This document shows positions 29,673-38,121 of a stretch of DNA of 64,000 nucleotides, piece after piece. The translations under genes were made by a program, and so were the position numbers. This DNA comes from Paraburkholderia phenazinium (lineage in GTDB: Bacteria > Pseudomonadota > Gammaproteobacteria > Burkholderiales > Burkholderiaceae), in assembly GCF_900100735.1 (NCBI RefSeq), contig NZ_FNCJ01000021.1, positions 1 through 64,000 on the forward strand. Reading direction: 5' to 3'. Each line of letters opens with the position of its first letter. Within the stretch, counting starts at the first letter, position 1. The notes under the pieces were generated by a model. That model was not told the origin of the DNA. It searched no databases and saw nothing but the letters and a program-made list of their open reading frames with translations.

Positions 29673-30632
29673 TTACGGCTGTACGATCTTCCATGTTCTG
29701 TCGGGATCGTACTCAGTCATGCGCTGCGCGATCGCGGCAGTCTGTGGCCCAAGGTTCTTTTCGAAGACGATACCGTCCTGGTTGACGACAAATGTCATCA
29801 CGCCGGAGTCGCCGTATCGCGCAGGAAAGGCAACCATGGCAAAGCCACCGGTCAAATGCCCGCTGACGATATAGTTGCGGATACCGCCCGGTGCGCCGTG
29901 GCCTTGGCGCGTCAGGATGCGAAACTGATAGCCGCGGTACGGCACGTTGCCGTGAGTACTGCCAAGATCATAGCCGTGTGCTTCGGCGACGGCGACCAGC
30001 GGGCCGAGCGGACTGTCTGGCGCGTCGGATGCGGCTTGCCAATAGAGGCCGTCACGCGTGCCCGGCGAGCTGCCGATGCGGCGCGCGTATTCGTGCCGCT
30101 CGTTGCCGAGCGGGTCGGCCGCCGCGTAGTCGCGCTGTGCCTGCACATAGACGCGGCAGACGTCGATGGCGCTCAGTTCATTGCGGCCGATGCGTCGATC
30201 GATAATCTGCGACGCACCCGACTTCACGTCGAACTGCCAGCCGCCTTTTTTCTCGACCAGTGGAATCGGATAGGGCCACGCTTCGGTACCGAGGACCAGA
30301 TGCGCTTCGCGCTGGCCGGCGAACTCGATCTGGTGCGCGTTCTCATAGGCAGAAGCGAGCCTGTCCTTGGCCTGCCGTTCCGCAACCGGGTCGCCGGATC
30401 GCACAAGCCGTTCGGCCCCCGCACCCAGGATCGCGATCACGTGGGCATTGCTGCCGCTGCGCCAGGCGGCGTCGAGCGCAGCGGCCGCTTGCTGCGGCGA
30501 GGCGAATGTTTGCTGCGCTGCGGCGCCAGGTGCGAAGAGGCTGCCGGTTGCGGCCGCAATCGACAAGATCCCCAATGCCACGATGCGGCGAAAGGGTCGG
30601 GCTCTACGGCAAGCGATAGTCTGACTATTCAT
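29673..30632 (-). CDS. DUF2950 exported protein
   Basis: 319 aa from the ATG preceded by GAGGAT. An in-frame ATG at 30674 overlaps the DUF3300 stop (ATGA), so a coupled longer start is possible. A signal peptide follows a basic stretch (RRARPFRRIVALGILSIAA). The DUF2950 body includes VEKKGGWQFDVKSG, GYQFRILTRQG and FVVNQDGIVFEKNLG. DUF2950 usually follows DUF3300, as here. The function is unknown; periplasmic location is predicted. Confidence 0.88.
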   Translation of the reverse strand: MNSQTIACRRARPFRRIVALGILSIAAATGSLFAPGAAAQQTFASPQQAAAALDAAWRSGSNAHVIAILGAGAERLVRSGDPVAERQAKDRLASAYENAHQIEFAGQREAHLVLGTEAWPYPIPLVEKKGGWQFDVKSGASQIIDRRIGRNELSAIDVCRVYVQAQRDYAAADPLGNERHEYARRIGSSPGTRDGLYWQAASDAPDSPLGPLVAVAEAHGYDLGSTHGNVPYRGYQFRILTRQGHGAPGGIRNYIVSGHLTGGFAMVAFPARYGDSGVMTFVVNQDGIVFEKNLGPQTAAIAQRMTEYDPDRTWKIVQP

Positions 30633-30670
30633 GGCATCCTCGTTACGCGGACCCTTCATGGCGGCCTTAT

Positions 30671-31873
30671 TCATCGCTGTCCCCTCCCGCCGCCTGACGG
30701 CGCGTAGCGACCACCGCCGCCCGAAGGCATGCCGCGCTGGGGAGTTGCCTGGTGAAATGACGGCATCGTCATCCGGCTCTCACGTCCGCGTTCAGCTTGT
30801 GCGCGGACATTTGCGCCATTGCCGAACGACTCGAAGACCGGCGGAACGCGTGGCTCGGTTGACACCGGGGCGCGAGGCACGACCGTGTGTACGCCAGCGG
30901 CATCGGAGGGCGCGGCGCCGCGCTCCGCCGGGGTCCCGGCGACAGGAAAGCCGCGCAGTTCGCGGGTCGCCTTCGGTACGCGGGCACTTGCGGCATACCG
31001 GGCCTGAACCTGCGGATTGCGGTAGGGAACGCCATGGCGATGGTCGGGGTCGTGCTGCCATACCCCGGTGGGCGGGACATGATGACCGTTGAGTTCACCG
31101 AAGCGACCACGGTCAATGTCGATGTGGTGTCGTGGCCAGTCCCATCGGCACCAGCCCCACAATGGCGCGATCACAGTTACGCCGATCCATCCGAAGCCAA
31201 TGCCGCTGACGATCACGCCGTCGAAATAGCCGGGAAAGTAGTAGGGAGGGAACCCTGGATACGGCCAGACGCCATAGATCAGTTCCGGATCGTAGACCGG
31301 CACATACACGACGTCCGGCATAGCCGGCTCGATCGTGATCTCCTCCGGTGTGGTGGTGACCACTTGCTGCTGCGTGGTGTTCAGCGTTCCGGCTGCGGCA
31401 GCCGTCTGGCGCAGCCGCTGGATGGCATTGCTCACCGCGGCCTGGTCAGCGAGAAACGTATCGCCCAGACGTTCGGTCCACTCGAGATTGCCATCCATCA
31501 TGGCGAGAATCTGGGGGAACGCGACCAATGATTTCACGCTCGGATCCCACGGTTGACTCGTGAGGGCTGTCGCAAGCGAATTACCGCTCAGTGCGGCGTT
31601 GTTCGGATCCTGCAGCCAGCGATGAGCCTCGACGATCTCCAGTGGGTAGGTGGCCGCCATCAGGATTTGCGCAATCAGCGGGTCAGGGTAGAGGGCGATT
31701 GGCGCAAGCATCTGGTCCAGCGCCGCAGGTGCAAGCGCTGCGGTTGATGGTGCTGGCGCCGCTTCGAGAGCTTGCGCCGGGGCTTGCGGCGGTGTCTGCG
31801 CTAGTGCCCCAAACGCAAACAACGCTACGCCTAGAGTGGCCATGACGATGGTTTGGACTGCAGTTATTTTCAT
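30671..31873 (-). CDS. DUF3300 exported protein
   Basis: 400 aa. Signal peptide ending FGALAQ, a Pro/Ala-rich linker, then the DUF3300 core (LAPIALYPDPLIAQILMAATYP, QPWDPSVKSLVAFPQIL, PDVVYVPVYDPELIYG). The tail is Gly/Ser/Arg-rich and probably disordered. The role is unknown. It is first in a unit with DUF2950, the UbiB-like gene and the acyl-CoA ligase. An FNR-type box lies 81 bases upstream. Confidence 0.88.
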   Translation of the reverse strand: MKITAVQTIVMATLGVALFAFGALAQTPPQAPAQALEAAPAPSTAALAPAALDQMLAPIALYPDPLIAQILMAATYPLEIVEAHRWLQDPNNAALSGNSLATALTSQPWDPSVKSLVAFPQILAMMDGNLEWTERLGDTFLADQAAVSNAIQRLRQTAAAAGTLNTTQQQVVTTTPEEITIEPAMPDVVYVPVYDPELIYGVWPYPGFPPYYFPGYFDGVIVSGIGFGWIGVTVIAPLWGWCRWDWPRHHIDIDRGRFGELNGHHVPPTGVWQHDPDHRHGVPYRNPQVQARYAASARVPKATRELRGFPVAGTPAERGAAPSDAAGVHTVVPRAPVSTEPRVPPVFESFGNGANVRAQAERGRESRMTMPSFHQATPQRGMPSGGGGRYAPSGGGRGQR

Positions 31874-31953
31874 TAGCTCTCCCGCCAGTCAGTGCAGCCG
31901 TATTGTGCGTCGACCGTCAGTTCAGAGTGGACCGGATCTGGCCGGGCGTCATG

Positions 31954-31967
31954 TTGATCCATGTCAA
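31954..31967 (-). promoter_or_regulatory. FNR-type box for DUF3300 unit
   Basis: TTGATCCATGTCAA, one mismatch. No good -10 hexamer at the usual 21-22 base distance, so this one is less certain. Confidence 0.5.
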
Positions 31968-32137
31968 TCTGCATAGTGTCTCGATCCTTCCACCGGACTC
32001 CTACCACCGATCGGCGTTAACCAGCAATCGTGTATGTTTAAGCGAATCCTGATCGCGGCCCGAAACGATGTCGATCAGGCGTACCCTTTTGCGCCGCGTT
32101 ACCAGTTTGCGGCATTGCTGTGCAAGCAAGGAATCGA

Positions 32138-32151
32138 CTGACTCAGATCAA
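32138..32151 (+). promoter_or_regulatory. Degenerate FNR-type promoter for the 54-aa gene
   Basis: CTGACTCAGATCAA has two mismatches in the left half. A good TAAGCT (32174-32179) follows after 22 bases, and a gene with a clear ribosome-binding site lies 30 bases further. Confidence 0.55.
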
Positions 32152-32216
32152 GCGCCCGCCCTGGAGTGACCTCTAAGCTGACTGCAGACCGATAACATTC
32201 TCTTCAGGAGCGCAGC

Positions 32217-32381
32217 ATGTTTAATCGCCTCGTATTTTTCAGCCTCCTTGCGTTGCCGGGTGCTTTCGTTGTGCTGACACTTATTTGCCTGAATCCCCGT
32301 TATCGCATGAAAGTTGCCCAGCTTACTGGCGTGCCCGATTTGTTATCAAGCTTCGAGCGGATTTCCCGTCAGGCAGGTTGA
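32217..32381 (+). CDS. Small single-span membrane protein (54 aa)
   Basis: ATG after CAGGAG (spacing 7). The protein has one strong hydrophobic segment (LVFFSLLALPGAFVVLTLIC) and a short basic/amphipathic tail (NPRYRMKVAQLTGVPDLL). A box plus TAAGCT -10 precedes it. The last 13 bases overlap the broken serine-hydrolase gene on the other strand. No family recognised. Confidence 0.6.
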   Translation: MFNRLVFFSLLALPGAFVVLTLICLNPRYRMKVAQLTGVPDLLSSFERISRQAG

Positions 32382-33224
32382 TACGCGAGAGTCGGCGCAC
32401 GCCGTTCAACAGTTTCCGGCTTTTCATCGGGCGCGAAAACAGTGGCTGTACGGTTGCGTTCCTGTTTTCCACATTGGTAAACCGCCGTGGTGCTTCCGGG
32501 ACCAGCGCCGCTGCGCCCGACATAGTTCCCGGCGGGATCGCCGATACCCGTCGTCAGACCCAAGCCGTAACCGCATGTTTGCCAGGGGCGCGGGGGGAAT
32601 CGGGCCACAAACCGGGCAGGGCGCAAGCATCTCAGCAAGCAGAATGGGTGCGAGTAGCCACCCCTCAAGTAGACGATGCAGCAGCAATGCGGCGCTCGCC
32701 GCCGTACCGATGAGTAATCCATGGTAGACCCAGCCAGGATGGTAACGCATGGGGTTTCCCCAAATGGTTGTATCCAGATCGGCTGGTATATTTGCGATCC
32801 AGGCACCGGGAATATCGAGAGGGTCAAACACCAGGCGGTCCAGCGTGGGTCCGATGGACATTCCGATGGCTTCCTCTATCAGCTCTCGTACCAGTAAATA
32901 TCCAACATTCGAGTAAGCCCACCCCCGCCCTGGCTCGAACATGAGCTTGTTTGCTTGAACCTGCTGCAACATCTCCGGGACTGGCCATGGCGTTTCGCCA
33001 GCTTCAACCGCCGCGTGGTAGGCAGCAAGATGACCGTACTCCGGGAGTCCGGCCCGATGTTGCAGCAGATGGCGCAGGGTAAAGGAACGCCCTCGCACCG
33101 GTTCGTCCAGGTACAATCTATTTTCGGAGACGAGCACGAGTGCGGCTGCCGCGAGAGCGGTCTTCGTATAGCTCCACCAAGGCAGCCATGCGGCATTGTC
33201 TCCTTGGGTAGTATCGTCTTGCAC
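32369..33224 (-). pseudogene. Frameshifted serine hydrolase (class C beta-lactamase family)
   Basis: The first frame (from a GTG at 33224) carries SYTK (catalytic S-x-x-K), LLQHRAGLPEYG and YSNVGYLL. It then runs out of similarity near GPIP. The second frame continues the protein with TCGYGLGL, RSGAGPGSTTAVY and FAPDEKPETVE. The switch falls in or next to a run of six G (32592-32597), a typical slippage site. No good start or ribosome-binding site is seen, so the 5' end may also be damaged. If the base count is a sequencing error the gene would be intact from there on. Confidence 0.75.
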
Positions 33225-33479
33225 GACCGCTGTGACGATGCGTGAAGACGTGGCTCCCCCTGTCTCGTGAGTTTCTATTCATCTTATTACACGAGAAGGT
33301 TCGAGCGATGCCGACAAGCTCTCCGATTGCTCTTTCTGCCCAAGAAGGCCGGGTATGCAGGCGAGGCGCGGATTCAACCAGCCGATCTGAGTCGGTTGTC
33401 ATGCAGCTCAGTTCGGCCAGAAAGAAACCAGCGGTTAGGCGAGAATCGCCATTCAGAGGAGCGGTGGGTGTGCGGGGTT

Positions 33480-33749
33480 TCAGCTACTGCTAACCCCTGA
33501 CCGTGCAGCCTCGACGGCCTTGTCTCGCTCGGCCCGGGCTCTCGCAACCCGTTGATCGCGGATACGGTCCGCCGCGTGTACTTTCGCCCGATAAGCCGCA
33601 TTGGCGGCGCGGATTTCGCTTCTCATCTGCACAATGCTGTCGGTGCTTTCCGTCGCCTGGGCGCCGGATGCGGCTGTACCTTGAGCCCAGGCCGGTGTCG
33701 TGCCAGCGGCAGCCAGTGCCATCGATAAAATGACGAAAGATCGTTTCAT
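33480..33749 (-). CDS. Small exported protein, Ala/Arg-rich (89 aa)
   Basis: GGAGGT precedes the ATG. Signal peptide MKRSFVILSMALAAAGTTPAWAQG with cleavage after AWA. The mature part is a charged helix (IRAANAAYRAKVHAADRIRDQ). No family recognised; periplasmic location is likely. An FNR-type box lies 118 bases upstream with CCTAAT at the 21-base distance. Confidence 0.68.
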   Translation of the reverse strand: MKRSFVILSMALAAAGTTPAWAQGTAASGAQATESTDSIVQMRSEIRAANAAYRAKVHAADRIRDQRVARARAERDKAVEAARSGVSSS

Positions 33750-33866
33750 GCTGATACCTCCAGGAGGTATGCCCATCGATCAGGCGCGCCCGATCTGCGG
33801 ACAAGGTGAACATGACGCCCGATTGCGTCACCATGGGCTATTAGGCGCGCTATTGAACGGCGGACA

Positions 33867-33880
33867 TTGACCATGATCAA
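33867..33880 (-). promoter_or_regulatory. FNR-type box for the 89-aa exported protein
   Basis: TTGACCATGATCAA, one mismatch, with CCTAAT (33840-33845 read on the minus strand) 21 bases downstream. Confidence 0.65.
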
Positions 33881-33938
33881 TCTGTGTGACATCGGCGACG
33901 CCATCTCGATGGGTGGGGAGAAGGTTTCACTGCCGGTT

Positions 33939-34592
33939 TCACCGCGCCCACGCGTCGTCCTCCGCGATGAGCTTGTGTCGCACGGCGTAACGCACGAGTG
34001 CGGCCTCATGGGGAAAGTCGGCTTTTCGGAAGATACGCGCGCGGTGCGTGGTGATGGTCTTTATACTCAGGGACAGTGCGTGAGCGATGAACGCTGGAGT
34101 CTGACCGGACGCTATGCGGACAAATACGTCAAGCTCGCGGTCCGTCAGTCGCAGATGCGGCAAGGCGGCCGTATCTGCGCGCAGTATCTGCGCAAAGAGG
34201 TCGGCCGTCGCCAGGCTAAGATAAATACCTCCCGAAGCCATTTTTCTGATCGCGTCGAGCAGATCGTCGCCCGCACTGGCTTTCGTCACAAAGCCGGAGG
34301 CACCTGCCTTGAGTGCCCGGATCGCATAGGTTTCTTCGGGGTACATTGTCAGGACGAGAATGCGCACCAACGGTTTCTCGAACTTGATCTGCTCGATGAG
34401 GCTTATGCCGTGGACTCCTGGCATCGACATTCCGAGGGTGAGCACGCACATCTCAGTTGAGCGGACTAGCTCGATAGTACTGGGTCCGTCAAAACATTCC
34501 CCTACGACCTCGAATTCGTTATCGCGTTCAAGCACATTGCGCACGCCGCAATGTATCACGGGGTGCGCATCTGAAATTGCGACCTTAACCAT
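33939..34592 (-). CDS. NarL/FixJ-type response regulator lacking the phospho-acceptor Asp
   Basis: 217 aa, start MVKVAISDAHPVIHCG. A receiver domain (1-120) and a LuxR-type helix-turn-helix (about 145-210, LTDRELDVFVRIASGQTPAFIA in part, then SIKTITTHRARIF). The conserved Thr (VLTMYPEE) and Lys (GFVTKAS) are present. However the residue before the usual x-S-M-P-G motif is Gly54 (LTLGMSMPG) where Asp is expected. It is therefore probably not controlled by classical phosphorylation. No histidine kinase is encoded nearby. Confidence 0.88.
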   Translation of the reverse strand: MVKVAISDAHPVIHCGVRNVLERDNEFEVVGECFDGPSTIELVRSTEMCVLTLGMSMPGVHGISLIEQIKFEKPLVRILVLTMYPEETYAIRALKAGASGFVTKASAGDDLLDAIRKMASGGIYLSLATADLFAQILRADTAALPHLRLTDRELDVFVRIASGQTPAFIAHALSLSIKTITTHRARIFRKADFPHEAALVRYAVRHKLIAEDDAWAR

Positions 34593-34684
34593 TTGACTGG
34601 CCCGCCCGATGCGCGTTGCGCTCAAGGCATACTGTGCTCCCAGTTTCTCGCTTGCAATGCTACTGTGCAATGGCCTGCACAAGC

Positions 34685-34963
34685 TCAAGTTGACGACGCG
34701 ACAGATTGGTCTTGCCGGATGTCCGACGCGCTTGAAAGCAGAATGCTCTGCTCGAAACGCTTTGTCGGTACGTCACCGTACTGGGGACTCACCACACGCG
34801 TATCAATGCCGCAACGCAACAAGCGTTTTGCGGCATTGATCACATCCGGGCATTGCTGACCGTCTGCTCTCGAAGACGCCAAATAGGTCCAATGCGCTAC
34901 CCAGCGTCTTTCCGGATCCCGAACGAACGGATTCAGCACCGCCACATCGCATCGAGCACGCAA
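34685..34963 (-). CDS. Possible small protein of unknown function (up to 92 aa)
   Basis: The frame opens at a TTG at 34963 or a GTG at about 34945. The composition looks protein-like (VAVLNPFVRDPERRWVAHWTYL, VINAAKRLLRCGIDTRVVSP). No clear ribosome-binding site and no family recognised. It could equally be the remainder of a longer gene. Confidence 0.35.
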   Translation of the reverse strand: MRARCDVAVLNPFVRDPERRWVAHWTYLASSRADGQQCPDVINAAKRLLRCGIDTRVVSPQYGDVPTKRFEQSILLSSASDIRQDQSVASST

Positions 34964-35021
34964 ATTCTCGCCGGGAGGTCAATCTCCAAGGCGGCCTGGG
35001 AATTGCCCGGCAACGGCTAAC

Positions 35022-35046
35022 AACGATATATACTGTTTATATCGTT
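35022..35046. promoter_or_regulatory. Palindromic operator candidate upstream of SulP gene
   Basis: AACGATATA (35022-35030), 7-base spacer, TATATCGTT (35038-35046): perfect 9-bp arms. A TATACT hexamer lies inside, so a bound protein would block the promoter. The CG-TATA/TATA-CG design resembles ModE molybdate-repressor boxes, but is not identical. Confidence 0.5.
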
Positions 35047-35133
35047 AAAGCATCGGCGGATGGCCCGGCAGGATCGAAAGATCATCAAGCGCTGACATTC
35101 CCCAACCTCGACTTTTCGTTCAGCACTTCCAAG

Positions 35134-36843
35134 ATGACAATCGATACCGGGCATGCCGCCGCTGTACACCTGCAGGATCCGGCACATTATGCAAGTCTAG
35201 GGGAGACACTACCGCCGCGTCGTGTGCGAACGGCGCACGACGTGCTCGCGGGCGTGTCGCTTGCCGGGCTTCTGGTGCCTGAGGCAGTTGCCTATGCGGG
35301 GATCGCGAATCTGCCGCCCCAGGCGGGCCTGATTGCGTTGCTTGCGGGTCTAGTCGTGTATGCGCTGACCGGCAGCAGCCGGTTCGCAATTGTGTCGGCG
35401 ACCTCATCGTCAGCGGCAGTGCTGGCGGCGACGGTACGGGCCGGCCCGGATAGCGCCGGCGCGCAGATGGCTTACGCCGCTGCCCTCGTCGCGACGACGG
35501 GCATCCTGTTCATACTGGCGGGGGCAGCGCGTATGGGCGGCATGTCGGACTTCATTTCGAAGCCTGTCCTGCGTGGCTTTGCGTTCGGCCTTGCGTTGAC
35601 GATCGCGATCAAACAACTGCCCAAGATCCTCGGTGTGTCATCGCATTATGCAGACACTCTTCGTATAGCCTTTGATCTCGCCAACCAGGCACCCAACTGG
35701 AACGTGCATAGCGTGATGCTCGGCGCGGCCGCGCTCACGATCCTGTTTGCGCTCGGTCGCCGTGCTCGCATCCCAGCGACCCTGGTGGTGATTGTGCTGG
35801 GCATTGCCGCAGGTTACTGGACCGACTGGCAGCGGTATGGCATTGGGGTGGTCGGCACAATCGATCTGCAGAACATAAGTTTCGGCTTGCCGGTGTTCGA
35901 TCGTTCACAGTGGTTGCAAACCGCGGAACTGGCATTCGCGTTAATGCTGATTCTCTATGCGGAATCGTACGGTTCGATCCGCAGCTTCGCGCTGAAACAC
36001 GGCGACACCGTTTCGGCGAACCGGGATCTCGTCGCGCTCGGTTGCGCGAATCTGGTCTCCGGACTGTTGCACGGGATGCCGGCTGGTGCCGGCTACTCGG
36101 CGACGTCCGCCAACGAAGCAGCCGGTGCGCAAAGCCGTCTCGCGGGGCTGTGCGCTGCGCTGGTGATCGCGCTGATTGTCCTGTTGCTGAGGCCGCTACT
36201 GTCGCGCATACCTGAGCCGGTGCTCGCGGCGATCGTGATCTTTGCGGTGAGCCACTCACTGCATCCGGATGTGTTCAAGCCTTACTGGACGTGGCGACGC
36301 GACCGGCTGGTCGCGATTGCGGCGCTGCTTGCCGTGCTCGTGCTTGGCGTGCTGCATGGTTTGCTGGCGGCCATCGGCGTGAGCCTGCTTCTGACGCTGC
36401 GCAGGCTGTCGGAGCCGGCGGTCTCGGTGCTCGGCCGCCTGAGGCAGACCCGCGATTTCGTCGACGTGTCCGCGCATGCAGATGCGGTGCTTATTCCAGG
36501 CATCGCGATCGTGCGGCCGGAGGTGCCGCTCTTCTTTGCCAATGCCGAGCGCGTGCTGAGCAAGGTGCGCGCGATGTTGCGCGGGGAGCCAACGCCGGCG
36601 CATACGGTGATGCTGAGCCTCGAGGAAACGCCGGATGTCGATAGTTCGGCTATCGAGGCATTGTGCATATTTGCTGCGGAACTGAAGTCACGCGGACAAC
36701 GGCTGCTGCTCGTACGGCTCAAGCCGCGCGCGCTGGCCGTGCTCGAGCGGGCTGCCAATGAGTCGCTGCCTCGCGATGCGTTGAGGGAGTTAAGTGTCGA
36801 CGAATGCGTGCAGTCCATTCTTGGCGAGACGTCCACGGACTGA
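35134..36843 (+). CDS. SulP-family anion transporter with STAS domain
   Basis: 569 aa. About ten to twelve hydrophobic segments (residues 30-430), with VSLAGLLVPEAVAYAGIANLPP (in part) as the SulP opening. A STAS domain follows (about 450-560; MLSLEETPDVDSSAIEAL). SulP proteins move sulfate, bicarbonate or molybdate. The palindrome 88 bases upstream hints at molybdate or sulfur control. Convergent with the FNR/Anr gene. Confidence 0.92.
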   Translation: MTIDTGHAAAVHLQDPAHYASLGETLPPRRVRTAHDVLAGVSLAGLLVPEAVAYAGIANLPPQAGLIALLAGLVVYALTGSSRFAIVSATSSSAAVLAATVRAGPDSAGAQMAYAAALVATTGILFILAGAARMGGMSDFISKPVLRGFAFGLALTIAIKQLPKILGVSSHYADTLRIAFDLANQAPNWNVHSVMLGAAALTILFALGRRARIPATLVVIVLGIAAGYWTDWQRYGIGVVGTIDLQNISFGLPVFDRSQWLQTAELAFALMLILYAESYGSIRSFALKHGDTVSANRDLVALGCANLVSGLLHGMPAGAGYSATSANEAAGAQSRLAGLCAALVIALIVLLLRPLLSRIPEPVLAAIVIFAVSHSLHPDVFKPYWTWRRDRLVAIAALLAVLVLGVLHGLLAAIGVSLLLTLRRLSEPAVSVLGRLRQTRDFVDVSAHADAVLIPGIAIVRPEVPLFFANAERVLSKVRAMLRGEPTPAHTVMLSLEETPDVDSSAIEALCIFAAELKSRGQRLLLVRLKPRALAVLERAANESLPRDALRELSVDECVQSILGETSTD

Positions 36844-36907
36844 ACAACCGATCCGTTGAGCTTCGTCCTGATTTTGTCCCGCTGCTGGCCAGCGGATCCT
36901 GCGGCGC

Positions 36908-37684
36908 CTAGACGCGGGCGAGCCCGTCCAGGTCGAGAATGCGAATCTGCTTGCCGCAGGCATCGATGAGGCCATCACGCTGGAACTTCGAGAACATGCG
37001 GCTGACGGTCTCGAGCTTCATCCCGAGATAGCTGCCGATTTCTTCCCGAGTCATCCGCAGGTTGAATTCCGCCGGCGAATAGCCGCGCGCCTTGAGACGT
37101 TCCGATAGATTGAGCAGGAACGAGGCGACGCGCTGCTCCGCTGACATCGTGCCGAGCAGCATCATCAGCGCGGATTCACGGACGATCTCGCTGCCCATCA
37201 TACGGTGCACATGTTGCTGGACTGGCTTGACTTCGCGGCACATCGCTTCAAGCAGACTGAACGGGATGATGCATACGTTGCTGTCTTCAATGGCGATCGC
37301 ATCGCAACTATGTCGGCTTGGGCCGATCCCGTCCAGACCGAGCGAATCGCCCGCGAGATGAAAGCCGGTAACCTGTTCACGACCGTCGCGGTGCATCAGG
37401 ACCGTCTTGAACGAGCCTGCCCGCACTTCGTAGATGCTCTGGAATTGATCATTGGTGCGGTATAGCGCTTCGCCCTGTTTGACCATGCGTGTAGAGCAGA
37501 TCAATGAGTCGAGGCGCGCCGCCTGGAATGGCGTGAGTCCTTGCGGCATGCAGATCGCGTGCATCGCACAACTGGAACAACGGACGGCTGGACGAGCCGG
37601 CGCGGCCGGGTGCGTTGGTTTGAGGGCGTGCGGCGCAGGAATCGCAACAGGGATAACGGCGGGGTAATCGAGGACATCCGACAT
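36908..37684 (-). CDS. fnr: FNR/Anr-type oxygen-sensing transcription regulator
   Basis: 258 aa from MSDVLDYP, with GGAG 7 bases before the ATG. Three N-terminal Cys (C36, C39, C45; C-x2-C-x5-C) and C138 (SNVCIIPF) match the four ligands of the oxygen-labile 4Fe-4S cluster. A cyclic-nucleotide-binding-like beta-barrel (about 55-150) and dimer helix follow. The helix-turn-helix carries MTREEIGSYLGMKLETVSRMF, here given in part, with E225, S228 and R229 in the positions that contact TTGAT. It should activate class II promoters under low oxygen. The 19 boxes in this window are its likely targets. No box in front of its own gene. Confidence 0.93.
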   Translation of the reverse strand: MSDVLDYPAVIPVAIPAPHALKPTHPAAPARPAVRCSSCAMHAICMPQGLTPFQAARLDSLICSTRMVKQGEALYRTNDQFQSIYEVRAGSFKTVLMHRDGREQVTGFHLAGDSLGLDGIGPSRHSCDAIAIEDSNVCIIPFSLLEAMCREVKPVQQHVHRMMGSEIVRESALMMLLGTMSAEQRVASFLLNLSERLKARGYSPAEFNLRMTREEIGSYLGMKLETVSRMFSKFQRDGLIDACGKQIRILDLDGLARV

Positions 37685-38121
37685 GGCTTGCTCCAGTTCA
37701 TGGATGGGCGCCGGCGAGACGCTCGCGGGCAATCTGCTCTATCGTGTTGCGTGCCGCGCCAACCTTCTCCGGCATGGTGTGCCATAGTCGGTATTGGTGT
37801 TGGTGAAGGGAAGTATCGGCGGCGCCGTCTCAAAATGAAATCGGCGGCGAATGAAGTTCAGGTAGGTGGCTTGGAAGGCGTGTAGGGCGATTCCTACACG
37901 TCCGCGAGGTGCTGGATCGCTGCCTGGACCACAACCTCAATGTACGCGGCAGGATCAGCCGTGACGGCCCAGTCGCCGTGGGAGATCGCAGTAACGCCTC
38001 GCCGCATCGTCAGGGACGGCGAGGCCACCGCCGGGCAAAGCCTGATCCGGATGGAGTGCAAACTTGGCACGAGCATTTCCATGGGCGCTGTGGCCAATAT
38101 GCATGACCCGGGTCCGGCGGG
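37685..38121. other. 437-base region between FNR/Anr and USP genes
   Basis: It holds an 8-bp-stem hairpin, CGTGTAGG-6-CCTACACG (37879-37900). A weak minus-strand frame (37894-38082, 62 aa) ends inside the hairpin; it has protein-like parts (VPSLHSIRIRLCPAVASPSL) but no ribosome-binding site. No FNR-type box. Confidence 0.45.

Larger units (their letters stand above)
31874..32216. other. Intergenic region with two FNR-type boxes and a possible USP remnant
   Basis: 343 bases between divergent genes. Boxes at 31954-31967 and 32138-32151. A 35-codon frame at 32034-32141 begins MFKRILIA, exactly like the first residues of a universal stress protein, then loses similarity. It may be the fossil start of a fifth USP gene. 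Confidence 0.4.
34593..35133. other. 541-base intergenic region
   Basis: It contains a possible small minus-strand gene (34685-34963) and a 25-bp palindrome in front of the SulP gene (35022-35046). No FNR-type box with both half sites is seen. Confidence 0.5.

Noticed and set aside
33242..33493. Plus-strand frame of 83 codons between the pseudogene and the small exported protein
   Set aside because: Start lies inside pseudogene flank, no ribosome-binding site, low-quality composition.
36879..36895. CCGCTG-5-CAGCGG hairpin between the convergent SulP and FNR/Anr genes
   Set aside because: Stem is short and no T tract follows on either strand, so I do not list it as a terminator.
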